DNA of 48,011 nt from Flavobacteriales bacterium (GTDB lineage: Bacteria; Bacteroidota; Bacteroidia; CAIKAF01), in NCBI GenBank assembly GCA_026418175.1, contig JAOABX010000019.1:1-48011 (forward strand), read 5' to 3'. Position 1 is the stretch's first letter. Each line of letters starts with the position of its first letter. The translations under genes were made by a program, and so were the position numbers. Under the pieces are notes generated by a model. It saw nothing but the letters and a program-made list of their open reading frames with translations. It was not told the origin of the DNA and searched no databases. This document shows, in pieces, positions 24,846-34,929 of the stretch.

Positions 24846-26582
24846 ATGAAGAAAGTGATACTATTACTAGGAGTATGCATTGGATTATTTGCAACGTCTA
24901 ATGCTCAGGTAATTTTTGCTGTAGAAAGTCCACCTGCATTACAAGGCAATTATCCATTAAATTATGCAAAAGCTGCTGATGGATGGGGTGTGCCTGATTT
25001 GACAAATCCCGCCAATGCAGTATTAGATACATTAGTTTTTGTAAGCGATGGAACTGCTGCAGATTCATTGGGTTGTGGAACATTAACCAATGGTTCACAA
25101 ATTGCCGGAAAAATTGCAGTAGTGTACCGTGGTTCCTGCCAGTTTGGTACTAAGGCAAAAAATGCCCAAAACAAAGGTGCTGTTGCAGTTATTATAATTA
25201 ACAATGTTCCTGATGATGTAACTCAGTTTGGTATGTTGGGTGGTGATTCTGGTGCTGCCGTGGTGATTCCTGTAATTATGATTTCGCAAGATGCCGGTGC
25301 ATTATTGAAGAATGAAATTGAAAATGGAACCGTAGTTGGTTTTATTGGTAATAAATTTGGATATTATAACAATGATATAGGATTTACCAAAGCAAATGTT
25401 CTTCGTCCGGTTGAAGTAGCACGTCCACATCGTATCACAGAAACATCTTCGGAATATAGTGTTGAGTTAGGTGCTTGGGTGTATAATTATGGTTCCGATC
25501 CTCAAACTAATGTTACGTTAAATGCACAAATTGTATTTAATAGTAATACAATTTATAATCAAACATCATCACCCATTTCAACATTGGCTCCCGGTGATAG
25601 TGTATATATTACACTACCTACATTTAGTCAATCTACTTATTTAGCCGGTCAATATCAATTTACCTATACAGCTTCTGCAACCTTAGCTGATGAATTTGCA
25701 GCGGATAATACTTTGAGTGGTTCATTGATTTTAAATGATGATATTTACTCATTAGTACCGGTAGATGCTAATAGAATGCCGATTGCTTCAGCATTCTATC
25801 GCCCAAGTGCTGCTACAGGTGATTTTGAAACTTGTATTCACTTCCGTGATGCTAATGCCAGCCGTATGGCAGTGGGTGGATTGTTTTTTGCAGCTACCAC
25901 CACTGCAGCTGATTCATCCAGTTTCCCGGGAACCTTGATTGAGGCTAATATGTATTTGTGGGATAATAATTTTACTGATTTGGATGATCCTGCTTTCGAC
26001 ATTAGCGGATTAACGAGTCTGGCTTATGGGTTTTATGAATTCACCCTAACATCTGAGCGTGGAAAAATTGTGTATGCCGACTTTGATAATACCATCATCA
26101 TGGAAGATAATAAACGCTACTTGTTCTGTGTAAAAACCCAAGATGATTACATTTATTTAGGCTTTAATGCTACCATAGATTATACTACCAATATTGCTAA
26201 CTATAGACAACCTGTTGGTCCTATCTTTGATGGTGGTACATTCTATGCGTTAGGATTTGGAGGTGATGTAACGCCCGCCATTGCTTTAAATATGTTTGAT
26301 AAGAATTTTGTAAGCATTGAAGAAGAACAAACTGCAAATGCAATCATTCCTTATCCAAACCCTGCCAATCAGCTAATTAATATCCCTATGAAGGGCATAA
26401 ATGGTTTAGTTAACATTGATATCATGGATATAAATGGTAGATTGATAAAAACCATTCGTGCCAATGTAGCTGGAGAAACCTTACAAGTAGATGTTACTGG
26501 TATCAGCAATGGACAATATAGCTTCCGTATGACTACTTCTGATGGCAAAGTAAATACATTTAAAGTAGTAGTTAATAAGTAA
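24846..26582 (+). CDS. Secreted PA-domain protein with T9SS type A sorting domain
   Basis: A 578-residue protein with a signal peptide (cleavage about TSNAQ, residue ~21). The protease-associated (PA) domain covers about 55-170: CGTLTNGSQIAGKIAVVYRG, SCQFGTKAKNAQNKGAVAVIIINN and VIPVIMISQDAGALL. A CARDB-like beta sandwich follows (~200-300), then a second beta domain (~310-500). The C-terminal sorting domain has IPYPNPANQ, IDIMDINGRLIKTI and ISNGQYSFRM. PA domains usually help proteases or adhesins to bind ligands; no protease motif is present here. It is expressed alone and closed by a strong terminator, so it may be an abundant exported protein. Confidence 0.9.
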   Translation: MKKVILLLGVCIGLFATSNAQVIFAVESPPALQGNYPLNYAKAADGWGVPDLTNPANAVLDTLVFVSDGTAADSLGCGTLTNGSQIAGKIAVVYRGSCQFGTKAKNAQNKGAVAVIIINNVPDDVTQFGMLGGDSGAAVVIPVIMISQDAGALLKNEIENGTVVGFIGNKFGYYNNDIGFTKANVLRPVEVARPHRITETSSEYSVELGAWVYNYGSDPQTNVTLNAQIVFNSNTIYNQTSSPISTLAPGDSVYITLPTFSQSTYLAGQYQFTYTASATLADEFAADNTLSGSLILNDDIYSLVPVDANRMPIASAFYRPSAATGDFETCIHFRDANASRMAVGGLFFAATTTAADSSSFPGTLIEANMYLWDNNFTDLDDPAFDISGLTSLAYGFYEFTLTSERGKIVYADFDNTIIMEDNKRYLFCVKTQDDYIYLGFNATIDYTTNIANYRQPVGPIFDGGTFYALGFGGDVTPAIALNMFDKNFVSIEEEQTANAIIPYPNPANQLINIPMKGINGLVNIDIMDINGRLIKTIRANVAGETLQVDVTGISNGQYSFRMTTSDGKVNTFKVVVNK

Positions 26583-26603
26583 TTTTATTCAGCAAACATT
26601 TCT

Positions 26604-26627
26604 AAAAAGGGGCTTTTGCCCCTTTTT
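26604..26627 (+). terminator. Rho-independent terminator of the PA-domain gene
   Basis: A perfect 10-bp stem (AAAAAGGGGC/GCCCCTTTTT), a TTTT loop and a following T-run, 21 nt after the stop codon. The rest of the gap to 26840 is AT-rich, with no gene or clear motif. Confidence 0.92.
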
Positions 26628-26840
26628 TATTTTTTCTGAAAATGAATTTGAAAAATTAATTAATTTAAATCCGTTATTGCTTTTGTAATTCATGTTTTGT
26701 AAATGCTTTGCAGAGCTGATTTCGACGTAGAATAATTTACCTTCCTTTTTTAATATTTTAATACTTGAAAAGTATTGGTTTTAAAAGATTAAGTATGAAT
26801 TTTGATAGAAATAAAATACTTTTTTATTAATGAAATTAAA

Positions 26841-28907
26841 TTACTGTGGATGATAAATCTTTTCGGCAGTTTTTAAAATTTCTTCTTTGTCGGTTAGCAC
26901 ACGCTTTGTTTTTTTATTTACAAATAATTCCATTTGGTCATTGTAATGTTTACTATGCGGTCTAGCACTTGATCCATATGCGTGAACACTTTCGGCTGTT
27001 ACCCCTTCAGGCCCGTATGCAACAAACTGGATGAACGAATCTCCACCGGTGGCTTTGTATTTACCATTTTTCATGAGTTTGGAGTGTGTGGGGGCAGGTA
27101 CTTCGGTGATACCATCAATTGGTAAATCTTTATCACCTCGAATGTGTCGTTGAATTTCTCCCAAAGGAACTTCCAGTTTCCCAAAGTTTTTTAAATAATG
27201 TTCTTTGGTATTTTTTAATGCAGCATAGATTTGTCGTTCGGTGGGTTGATATGTTGCTGTAAAATATTCCCGGGTGTCCATGCCTAGAATTTTTACCAAT
27301 TGGTCTGCGTAGTGTATGAACAACATGGCTGAAGTGTTATTTACATCGGCACTTTTATTCCATGAATTCAATAAATTCCATATATCTGCAATGTCTTTAA
27401 ATGCTGAGGTATCAATTTTTAAGGCGCGATACATTCCCTCTATAACATAACCGGAAGAAGGATAATGAACATCATATTTGATACGTTTAATATCTTCTAA
27501 AGTTAATTTATCGGTATTTTCAAATAATTCATTAAATCTGTAACTACGGTTGGTTTCTATGGTTTGTAATCCGATAATGGTTTTACAAATGGATTTATCC
27601 AAATCATTTTCATCGCAGGTAGCATTCAAGGGGCTGTTATTAGCATTGAATAGATAACCACATTCGGGATTATATTGCAGTGGACGAAGTTCAAATGGAA
27701 TGAAGCCATCCCAAAGGTTTGCTTTTGTATTTCCTTTTAAGGTATGGTCGTAATTAAAGCCAGGTTTTCTAACCGGATAATGGGCTTGCGATAAATACAT
27801 AATGTTATCTTCCTTATCGGCATATATAATATTTAGCAAAGGGAACCCATCAGTTTTTAGGGCTTCCATGTACTGGTCATAGTTTTTTGCTCTACCCATG
27901 CGGTACCATTGTTCTGCTGCTTTTATACTTCGATTGGTGGCAATGGCTGTGGCATACACACCATATTTGTTTGCTAAGGCCGGCCCATAAATGGTTTGAT
28001 AAAATTTTCGTTTTATTCCAATGCGTATTCCGCCTATTTTGAGTTTTACTTTGGCAAAATCTTTTTTCAATGGTAACCATTCACCATCAATCTTATATTT
28101 GGTTCGTGCTTTATTGGTTTCCAATTCATACACATCAACCAAGTCATGATAATTAAAAGTATGAGCCCATGAAAGATTTTCGTTAAAACCAAGAAAAACA
28201 GTCACTCCACCGGCAAATAAGGCACCGTTCATATCTGTGCCTTCTTCACTTTTTGTATGGGCTTCGTACCAACTGTACCGGCCTTCGTAAGAATTGTGAG
28301 GATTCACTACGAGATAAGTTTTTCCATCGGCTGATTTGGAACTTTTAATGGCTATGGCGTTTGACCCGGTGGGTAAATCATTTTCTTCAAATCGCTTGAT
28401 TTCGTTTTGAAATATATCCTTCAGGTATAATGCTGCACCTGAAAACAAATTTAATGCGGTACAATATCCTTTAATTACATCTTTTTCGGTAAATGGTAGC
28501 GCTTTTTTGTATAATACTTCTTCCGGATGCAGTTCTGCATAACGGTTTAAGGCTTGAACATATGCACTCAGCACTTTTTTAAAATCTTCACTCAGGTCTT
28601 TGTCGTAATGTTCTTCCACCAAATCATCAATTCCCACATACTGCACAAAAAAATCAAACAATAATCCGTCTTTTCCTATGGCAGCTCCCAGCATGGATTT
28701 GGCAGCCAATAAATTTTCTTGAATATTTCTGAAATCATCTTCAGCATGTGCCCAGGCAAGTCCATAGGCTACTTCGGCATCAGTTTTTCCAAAGATATGC
28801 GGCACGCCGTATAAATCTCTAGCAATAGTAATATTTTGAGGATTGATTTGACAATACCCATGCACAGTGAAAGCCAGCAAGCTTACAGCTAAAATAAAAC
28901 GGAACAT
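26841..28907 (-). CDS. Penicillin acylase-family Ntn hydrolase, paralogue 1
   Basis: A 688-residue precursor with a signal peptide (to about YCQ, residue 20). The N-terminal alpha-chain region has ITIARDLYGVPHIFGKTDAE and the AWAHAEDDF motif typical of the family. Autoprocessing should occur at Gly181|Ser182, freeing the nucleophile Ser1-beta of SNAIAI. His204 falls at beta-position 23, as in AHL and cephalosporin acylases rather than penicillin G acylase. GFNENLSWAHT and NANNSPLNAT are further conserved elements. It would hydrolyse an amide-linked acyl chain in the periplasm or outside. Two paralogues lie at 35555 and 38205; paralogue 3 appears the closer one (NPENITIARD, GLAWAHAEDDF, RHIRG shared). 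Confidence 0.92.
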   Translation of the reverse strand: MFRFILAVSLLAFTVHGYCQINPQNITIARDLYGVPHIFGKTDAEVAYGLAWAHAEDDFRNIQENLLAAKSMLGAAIGKDGLLFDFFVQYVGIDDLVEEHYDKDLSEDFKKVLSAYVQALNRYAELHPEEVLYKKALPFTEKDVIKGYCTALNLFSGAALYLKDIFQNEIKRFEENDLPTGSNAIAIKSSKSADGKTYLVVNPHNSYEGRYSWYEAHTKSEEGTDMNGALFAGGVTVFLGFNENLSWAHTFNYHDLVDVYELETNKARTKYKIDGEWLPLKKDFAKVKLKIGGIRIGIKRKFYQTIYGPALANKYGVYATAIATNRSIKAAEQWYRMGRAKNYDQYMEALKTDGFPLLNIIYADKEDNIMYLSQAHYPVRKPGFNYDHTLKGNTKANLWDGFIPFELRPLQYNPECGYLFNANNSPLNATCDENDLDKSICKTIIGLQTIETNRSYRFNELFENTDKLTLEDIKRIKYDVHYPSSGYVIEGMYRALKIDTSAFKDIADIWNLLNSWNKSADVNNTSAMLFIHYADQLVKILGMDTREYFTATYQPTERQIYAALKNTKEHYLKNFGKLEVPLGEIQRHIRGDKDLPIDGITEVPAPTHSKLMKNGKYKATGGDSFIQFVAYGPEGVTAESVHAYGSSARPHSKHYNDQMELFVNKKTKRVLTDKEEILKTAEKIYHPQ

Positions 28908-28939
28908 AAATGGAAAGATTTTGAAAGGTTTGACAGTAA

Positions 28940-28947
28940 CAAAAATA
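28940..28947 (-). promoter_or_regulatory. -7 element TATTTTTG before acylase paralogue 1
   Basis: The complement reads TATTTTTG, 32 nt before the ATG at 28907, in the 79-bp divergent region shared with the lipoprotein gene. Confidence 0.45.
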
Positions 28948-28986
28948 ATTCACTACTTTGTTGTGGATTTTTATTTAATATTATTT

Positions 28987-29868
28987 ATGAATAAACTGTA
29001 TTTTATTACTATAACATTGTTGTTATTTAATTTTTTGACTTCTTGTTCAGAAAAAAATGAACCCAAATTGGTATTTGTATTTCGATTTGATTCAACACAA
29101 GTTCGATTGAATAATATTGGCCAACCAGCTATTATGCCTCCTAATCACAGAGCGCAGCATCCTCAGTTCAGAAAAATGAGTGCTCATTATATTGAATTGG
29201 CACAGGGTATAGTGCCATTGGGTTCTGGTGCGGTTCTATATTGGGCCCCAGAAACCACCGTAGGTGGGGAAATTGCTATAGATTTTAATAAATCTGTAAG
29301 TGTGGGTGCTAACGAACCGTTTTTTGAAATACCGCTGAAAGAAGTGCCTCCAGGTTCATATGACTGGCTGCGTGTATCATTAGCGTACCAAAACTATGAC
29401 ATCAAGTATCGTATCAGTCCGCCAGCTTCGCCAGTAATTTATGATGGGGTAGGTACGGTTGCTTCTTTTATTGGGTATAGAACCTATATTCAAAACTATG
29501 TTATAAATACTCAATCAGTTTCCGTTAATGCAAACAAGTTGCAAGGTTACTGGGGATTTGAAACCACAGTACCTTTAGTGGGTACGCAGGTAATTACTGG
29601 GCAAGCTCCTGCCGGTGCTACAACTGTTCCTAATCCTTTATTTGGGCAATCGGATATTCCACCGGGTTCTTGTGTTGTTACCGGCCAGTTTACTTCACCG
29701 CTGATTATTACCGGAAATGAAACGCAGGATATTCAAATTGTAGTCTCTCTTTCCGTAAATAACAGCTTTGAATGGATAGAATCTGGTGGTAACGATTATT
29801 ACGAACCACTGAATGGAGATACAGTCATTGATATGGGTGTTCGTGGCTTAATTCCTTTTATTGAATGA
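28987..29868 (+). CDS. Lipoprotein of MbnP-like or unknown family
   Basis: A 293-residue lipoprotein: signal peptide with lipobox FLTSC (Cys20) followed by an acidic SEKNE. The beta-rich body begins KLVFVFRFDSTQVRLNN, which loosely recalls MbnP-type proteins (LxFxFRFD opening), but the usual MbnP motifs are not clear. Other visible features are PPNHRAQHPQF (several His), VPPGSYDWLRVSLAY and a C-terminal YYEPLNGDTVIDMGVRGLIP. The start at 28987 was chosen because the upstream 40 codons run into the acylase promoter and lack signal character. It is divergent from acylase 1. Confidence 0.6.
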   Translation: MNKLYFITITLLLFNFLTSCSEKNEPKLVFVFRFDSTQVRLNNIGQPAIMPPNHRAQHPQFRKMSAHYIELAQGIVPLGSGAVLYWAPETTVGGEIAIDFNKSVSVGANEPFFEIPLKEVPPGSYDWLRVSLAYQNYDIKYRISPPASPVIYDGVGTVASFIGYRTYIQNYVINTQSVSVNANKLQGYWGFETTVPLVGTQVITGQAPAGATTVPNPLFGQSDIPPGSCVVTGQFTSPLIITGNETQDIQIVVSLSVNNSFEWIESGGNDYYEPLNGDTVIDMGVRGLIPFIE

Positions 29869-29894
29869 AAAAAGCATATTTCTGTTTAAATAAA

Positions 29895-32381
29895 TTATAA
29901 GTTAATTTTTATTCTTCCAGTAAAATAGGGTAATTCATTTCGAATGAATCCTCCGGCAAAATCGGCACGAATGATCCGGAAAATATTTTCAAGACCTATG
30001 GTGAACTCATAGAAGTCTTTTAACAGCGGAGTATATAAGAAATGAAATCCTACCACTTCGTGCCATTTAAGTTTTTTAATGCCAGGTATTTTACCTAAAA
30101 ACCAACCTTTAAAATGATGCTGTGCATGCAGTTCGGTAAACCATTCGTTGGTACTAAAACGATAATAAGGCAAAGTACGAAAACTGCTTAAATCATTGCG
30201 GTGTGTAAATATGGTTTGGGTTGTGTTGAAATGATGAAAATCAGCAAATGTGATTTGTTTTTTGGAAATAAACCAACCAACGCCTGCATCGTATTCAGTT
30301 TCGCCAAGAATGCCGGTATTAATATTTTGGGAAATATTTAGTTGTACGAAATCATAGTTAGGTATTGAACTTCCTACTCCAGGAATTCCTCGTTTGTAAA
30401 TAAAATCAATAACCGGGTATTTACTTTCATAATTAATTTTTAGTTTGGGACGCAACATGTATTTCTGTCCAATAGTAAATCGGGCATGCAATTGCAGTAT
30501 AAATGCGGTATGGGTTGAAAAAGGAGCATTAGGCATTAGTGGATCTAACGGATGGTTGGAGGTGAAAGTCCGCGATTGCCAGTTTACAAAAAACGGAGTT
30601 AATTCAGCTGCATTAATAAGTGGCCTGCGCCAGGCATATTCAGCGGATACTTCAAGAAAAATACCGTTGGTAACTTCCATGCCCCAGCCCCCTTCGCCAT
30701 AATATTTTTCATATACTTTCATTAAGTTTTCTTCAAAGAATATGGTATAAAAACTATTCTGGAGTTGGGTAATAGGATTTTGATCGTTGAACTGGGTAAT
30801 AAATCTTCCTCCCTCTGCCATAATATACATCCGATTGGTTGCATTAAAACGGTGGCGTATTCCTGCTTTGTAATACAAACGTTTCCCCGAAAAACCATAA
30901 CGAACCTCTGCGTATGCCCTCAATCGTGCTCTGGTGTCTTTAAAATACTTTCTGAATTCAATTTGCTGGCTGATATTTATTCCTTCTACAGTGTTGAAAT
31001 GAAAATTCATTAATGGTGAAGAAAAATATAGCTCAATATCCCGAAATGATTTTTTCCAGGTATATCCGGTAATACTATTTATAAATTTAAACCGGTTCTG
31101 TTTTCTATCAATTGAGTCTTTATAAGCTTTTGTTTCTCGAATTGTTTCTAAACTGTCTTTTAGTTCATAATCTTTTTGTTCTGTTTGAGTAAGAGGAATG
31201 GGGCGAATGCTGTCCCAATATGATTCATTTTTTTTATTTGATTCTTCTTCAATTCGAATTACTTCGCCGGTAAAAAATTTAGGTGGAAAATTGCGATGGA
31301 TTTGATAATTACTGAACACACCGGTAAAATTTCCATCACCTTGTATTCCAAAAAGTTTAAAATTAAAATTGAAAATAAAATTTTGAGTACCTTTCATCCA
31401 TACATCATCGGTAAGTGGAATAAAAATAACATTCATCCATAAAGTATCCAGAAAGTTCATCCCGTTGTTTTTTGTCAGGAAAGTATTGATGGCATGTATG
31501 CGCCAAGTTTCATCTTGAATATGGATAATTCCATTAAGTAATGGGCTACCTGTAAGTTTAGGTGTTATTTCAATTTTATAGATTTTCCTTCCCTGATCTT
31601 CATAATCACCCACTAAACGATATTTATAATAGGTCATGGCATCAACGGCAATGGGTGAAATGATATCCCTGTCAGTAACCGGGGTAGGTACGTTGTTGCT
31701 ATAAAAATCTAGTTCAAAATCCAGTGCGCTATTCCAGCTAAAACCCTGACTTCGTCCACTAACTTTTGATGAAATCATGATTTCTTTTTTTTGGTCAGGT
31801 TTCTGAATAAATACTTCAGAAACACTTTCGGAGAGATATACAATACCACTTCGGGTAGAATCAAGCCCATCAATAATAATATCTCTACCCATAATTTTTT
31901 CAGGTACATTACGTAAATAACTCATTCCTTTAATATAACTATTGTAGGAATATGCTTTTACTTGTTCCTGATAAAACCTTCTTTTTTGCTGTGCTTTTCG
32001 AATGATTGGGTACGCAGGGTCTTCGTCTTTGGCTGATACGGTATATTCTTTAATTTCGATGGCCTGCGGAAACATAATAATGCGCAGGGTTATGTTTTCT
32101 TTTTGGAGATTTACTGTTTCAACATGGGTTTTATAGCCAATGTATCTAAATACAATGAGGTATTGGCCAGGGGCAGATACATCTAAAAAAAAATTTCCGT
32201 CGAGGTTAGTGGAAGTTCCGTTTGATGTACCTTGAATAAATACGTTTACAAAAGGTAATGGCTCATTGCGTTCATCGGTTACCTTGCCGGAGATGCGAAT
32301 GGCATTAGCTACCGACACATAACAACTCATGAAAACAATGAGCCATCCTCTTAGAAGATATCTCTTCTTACAGCAAAGCAT
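29895..32381 (-). CDS. DUF5686 outer-membrane protein with N-terminal carboxypeptidase-regulatory-like domain
   Basis: An 828-residue protein. The signal peptide (to about ANA, residue 28) is followed by a CarboxypepD_reg-like/CNA-B-type domain ([22 protein letters not shown] ... FRYIGYKT). The DUF5686 region starts at [12 protein letters not shown] and runs through alternating beta strands to a C-terminal barrel ending in aromatic/hydrophobic residues (GRIKINL). It resembles the TonB-dependent receptor-like families of Bacteroidota, but no plug domain or TonB box is seen. The role is unknown. Its start overlaps the end of trxA by 14 bp, so it is translated from the thioredoxin transcript. 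Confidence 0.88.
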   Translation of the reverse strand: MLCCKKRYLLRGWLIVFMSCYVSVANAIRISGKVTDERNEPLPFVNVFIQGTSNGTSTNLDGNFFLDVSAPGQYLIVFRYIGYKTHVETVNLQKENITLRIIMFPQAIEIKEYTVSAKDEDPAYPIIRKAQQKRRFYQEQVKAYSYNSYIKGMSYLRNVPEKIMGRDIIIDGLDSTRSGIVYLSESVSEVFIQKPDQKKEIMISSKVSGRSQGFSWNSALDFELDFYSNNVPTPVTDRDIISPIAVDAMTYYKYRLVGDYEDQGRKIYKIEITPKLTGSPLLNGIIHIQDETWRIHAINTFLTKNNGMNFLDTLWMNVIFIPLTDDVWMKGTQNFIFNFNFKLFGIQGDGNFTGVFSNYQIHRNFPPKFFTGEVIRIEEESNKKNESYWDSIRPIPLTQTEQKDYELKDSLETIRETKAYKDSIDRKQNRFKFINSITGYTWKKSFRDIELYFSSPLMNFHFNTVEGINISQQIEFRKYFKDTRARLRAYAEVRYGFSGKRLYYKAGIRHRFNATNRMYIMAEGGRFITQFNDQNPITQLQNSFYTIFFEENLMKVYEKYYGEGGWGMEVTNGIFLEVSAEYAWRRPLINAAELTPFFVNWQSRTFTSNHPLDPLMPNAPFSTHTAFILQLHARFTIGQKYMLRPKLKINYESKYPVIDFIYKRGIPGVGSSIPNYDFVQLNISQNINTGILGETEYDAGVGWFISKKQITFADFHHFNTTQTIFTHRNDLSSFRTLPYYRFSTNEWFTELHAQHHFKGWFLGKIPGIKKLKWHEVVGFHFLYTPLLKDFYEFTIGLENIFRIIRADFAGGFIRNELPYFTGRIKINL

Positions 32382-32685
32382 TTAGCTTTTGCGCTAAAAC
32401 ATTTTTGGGTACAACACCTACTTGTTTGTCAACCACTTGTCCGTTTTTAAAAAACAGCAGGGTGGGGATGCTTCGAATTCCAAATTCAACTGAAACATTC
32501 GGATTATTGTCCACATCCAGTTTGCCAATGAGGGCTTTCCCTTCATATTCCTTGGATAATTCTTCCACTACAGGTCCAATCATCTTACAAGGGCCGCACC
32601 ATTCTGCCCAAAAATCTACCAAAACCGGTTTGTCTGATTTTTTTACCAATTCATCAAAATTTGCATCGGTGAGTGTTACTGCCAT
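32368..32685 (-). CDS. trxA: Thioredoxin
   Basis: A 105-residue thioredoxin, the general cytoplasmic disulphide reductant. The active site WCGPCK is at residues 29-34, with FWAEWCGPC preceded by the VLVDF strand. The cis-Pro loop [12 protein letters not shown] and the C-terminal helix are intact, and there is no signal peptide. The gene heads a two-gene unit with the DUF5686 protein (14-bp overlap). Confidence 0.95.
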   Translation of the reverse strand: MAVTLTDANFDELVKKSDKPVLVDFWAEWCGPCKMIGPVVEELSKEYEGKALIGKLDVDNNPNVSVEFGIRSIPTLLFFKNGQVVDKQVGVVPKNVLAQKLNALL

Positions 32686-32721
32686 GTGTGTTTATTTTAA
32701 ATGTTAATAATTCCATTACAA

Positions 32722-32729
32722 CAAAAATA
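32722..32729 (-). promoter_or_regulatory. -7 element TATTTTTG before trxA
   Basis: The complement reads TATTTTTG, 36 nt before the trxA ATG. The remaining part of the 262-bp divergent gap (32686-32947) is AT-rich and holds the plus-strand promoter elements described separately. Confidence 0.5.
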
Positions 32730-32866
32730 CACAATCCCTTGCATTGTATTTGTTTAATTAGAATTTGTTTCTAACAGGTTTTGAATAAAAAAGAATTGGT
32801 TGCGAATACTTTAACAAATTTGAAAAGAATGTTAGTATTATGCTTATTTAACATATCGGCCTAATT

Positions 32867-32874
32867 TACTTTTG
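32867..32874 (+). promoter_or_regulatory. Upstream -7 element TACTTTTG (possible leader or uORF promoter)
   Basis: An exact TAnnTTTG match 6 nt before an ATG at 32881 that opens a 40-codon frame overlapping, out of frame, the start of the hydroxylase gene. It may be an alternative promoter or chance. Confidence 0.3.
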
Positions 32875-32920
32875 TTCAAAATGCCTATAGATATATTCCG
32901 TATGATGCAGGGAGTTTTTG

Positions 32921-32928
32921 TATTTTTG
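32921..32928 (+). promoter_or_regulatory. -7 element TATTTTTG before the fatty acid hydroxylase gene
   Basis: An exact TAnnTTTG match 19 nt before the ATG at 32948. Confidence 0.5.
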
Positions 32929-32947
32929 AGCCAAAGTTTTTGTTTAC

Positions 32948-33901
32948 ATGAATGTATTTTTAAAATTATTTGGTGCTCCTGTTATTCCTCTCGACCAAAT
33001 TGAACAAGTAGAAGGCCCATCTAAAGACTTGATTTTATATGCCGTACCAGCTATGATTTTTTTTACACTGGTAGAAATTATTGTTTCTTCCATTCAAAAT
33101 AAACACTATTACGAAAAGAAAGAAACAATTGGTTCTATCGGGGTTGGCATAGGTAATCTTATCGTATCTGCCAGTTTAAAAGTGATTATGCTGTATGGAG
33201 TAGTGAGAATATACAACTGGGTGCCTTGGCGAATGGAATTAAATTGGTGGACTTTTCCGGTAGCTTATGTGATTTATGATTTATGTTCATACTGGGCACA
33301 TCGAATATCCCACGAACAACGTTTTTGGTGGGCAACACATGTTGTGCATCATTCTGGAGAATATTATAACCTGGCGGTATCTTTTCGTTTAAGCTGGGTG
33401 CAGCATCTTAAAATTATTTTCTTTTTACCGGTAGCATTTATGGGATTTCATCCGGTAATTTTTTTCATTACTTACCAAATTGCCGTTTTATTTCAATTTT
33501 GGGTTCATACAGAGTATATTCGTAAGTTACATCCTGTAATAGAATACATTTTTGCTACACCTTCCAATCATCGGGTACATCATGGTTCGCAAGAAAAGTA
33601 TATTGATAAAAATTACGGAGCTACCTTTATTTTTTGGGATCGGATGTTTGGTACCTATCAGCCCGAAGAAGAACAAGTAGTATATGGTTTAACTACTAAT
33701 ATCCAGCATAAAGCCAATCCATTTTACATCAATTTTCATGAATATAAAGACATGTGGGAAGATGTAAAAAATGCTAAGGGATGGAAGAAGAAAATGTTTT
33801 ACATATTTGGTAGTCCTACTAAAATTATGCTTGAAAAAAAGGCACGAATGGAACAATCCAAGCAAGTTCCTACCGAAAAAGCCGAAGAAGCAGCTGTATA
33901 A
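32948..33901 (+). CDS. Sterol desaturase/fatty acid hydroxylase-family membrane protein, alkylglycerol monooxygenase-like
   Basis: A 317-residue polytopic membrane di-iron enzyme. The His-box set is HRISH (118-122), HVVHH (131-135) and NHRVHH near residue 215, with an extra His in the HTEYIRKLHP segment. The stretch WATHVVHHSGEYYNLAVSFRLSW resembles alkylglycerol monooxygenase (AGMO, TMEM195) more than simple carotene or C4-sterol enzymes, so O-alkyl lipid oxidation is one possibility; the substrate is otherwise open. About five TM segments are visible (30-48, 70-90, 104-116, 155-170, 175-195). The gene shares one base with murB (TAATG), so the two are translationally coupled. Confidence 0.88.
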   Translation: MNVFLKLFGAPVIPLDQIEQVEGPSKDLILYAVPAMIFFTLVEIIVSSIQNKHYYEKKETIGSIGVGIGNLIVSASLKVIMLYGVVRIYNWVPWRMELNWWTFPVAYVIYDLCSYWAHRISHEQRFWWATHVVHHSGEYYNLAVSFRLSWVQHLKIIFFLPVAFMGFHPVIFFITYQIAVLFQFWVHTEYIRKLHPVIEYIFATPSNHRVHHGSQEKYIDKNYGATFIFWDRMFGTYQPEEEQVVYGLTTNIQHKANPFYINFHEYKDMWEDVKNAKGWKKKMFYIFGSPTKIMLEKKARMEQSKQVPTEKAEEAAV

Positions 33902-34929
33902 TGGAAATTTACACCGAATATTCTTTAAAAACATACAATACTTTTGGCATTCCTGCCGTGGCCGAGTTTTTTGCTCAGGCCAATTCCATAGATGAGATTA
34001 AGGAATTACTTTCTTGGAAAAAAAATAAAAATTTATTTGTACTAGGTGGAGGAAGCAATATACTTTTAATGGATAAGGTGCCTGGCATTACCCTTCAAAT
34101 TTCATTAAAAGGTATTGAAATTATTCAAGAAGATAATGAAGGTTGGCTAGTAAAAGCCTATGCAGGTGAAAATTGGCATCAGTTTGTGATGCACTGTATA
34201 GATAAAGGGTATGCAGGATTGGAAAATCTTTCTTTAATTCCGGGAAATGTGGGGGCATCGCCCATGCAAAATATTGGCGCTTACGGTGTAGAGTTAAAAG
34301 ACGTGTTTCATTCACTGGAAGCTTTAAATGTGCATACGTTGGAATCACGGGTGTTTTTAGCCCACGAATGTGAGTTTGATTATCGTTCCAGTATTTTCAA
34401 AACGCATGAAAAGGGAAATTATATTATTACTTCGGTTAACTTTAAGCTATTAAAAAATCCGGTTTTTCATACTTCATATGGAGCAATCGAACAAGAATTG
34501 GAAGCCATGGGTATAAAAGAGCTTTCCATTCGGGCTATCAGTGATGCCGTGATTCGTATCCGCCAAAGTAAATTGCCCGATCCGGCTCAATTAGGAAATG
34601 CCGGGAGTTTTTTTAAAAATCCAATTATCTCTGTACAACATTTTAATAAGTTAAAAGAAAAATATACATCCATACCTGGATATCCTCAACCTAACAACCA
34701 GATAAAAGTTCCTGCCGGATGGCTTATTGAGCAGGCAGGATGGAAAGGAAAACGCCTGGGTAACTGCGGAGTGCATGTGAACCAGGCCTTGGTGTTAGTA
34801 AATTATGGAAATGCATCGGGCATGGAAATACTAAAATTATCAGAAGAAATAATTCAAGATATTTCATCCAAATTTAATATTCTGTTGGAAAGGGAAGTTA
34901 ATGTGGTGGGGGAAGCAAAATCTTCTTAA
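33901..34929 (+). CDS. murB: UDP-N-acetylmuramate dehydrogenase
   Basis: A 342-residue flavoenzyme that reduces UDP-GlcNAc-enolpyruvate to UDP-MurNAc with NADPH, an early peptidoglycan step. The FAD-binding region has LGGGSNILL (residues ~48-56) and LIPGNVGASPMQNIGAYG. The substrate-binding GNAGSFFKNP carries the catalytic Ser, and a C-terminal Glu lies in the EREVNVVGE segment. It contains the Tyr loop of type I MurB (as in E. coli). The start overlaps the stop of the hydroxylase gene, and its end overlaps the convergent Mpo1-like gene by 4 bp. Confidence 0.96.
   Translation: MEIYTEYSLKTYNTFGIPAVAEFFAQANSIDEIKELLSWKKNKNLFVLGGGSNILLMDKVPGITLQISLKGIEIIQEDNEGWLVKAYAGENWHQFVMHCIDKGYAGLENLSLIPGNVGASPMQNIGAYGVELKDVFHSLEALNVHTLESRVFLAHECEFDYRSSIFKTHEKGNYIITSVNFKLLKNPVFHTSYGAIEQELEAMGIKELSIRAISDAVIRIRQSKLPDPAQLGNAGSFFKNPIISVQHFNKLKEKYTSIPGYPQPNNQIKVPAGWLIEQAGWKGKRLGNCGVHVNQALVLVNYGNASGMEILKLSEEIIQDISSKFNILLEREVNVVGEAKSS

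Noticed and set aside
24898-25289. Overlapping minus-strand frames inside the PA-domain gene
   Set aside because: Three short overlapping frames antisense to a protein with signal peptide, PA domain and sorting domain; no promoter or conserved feature.
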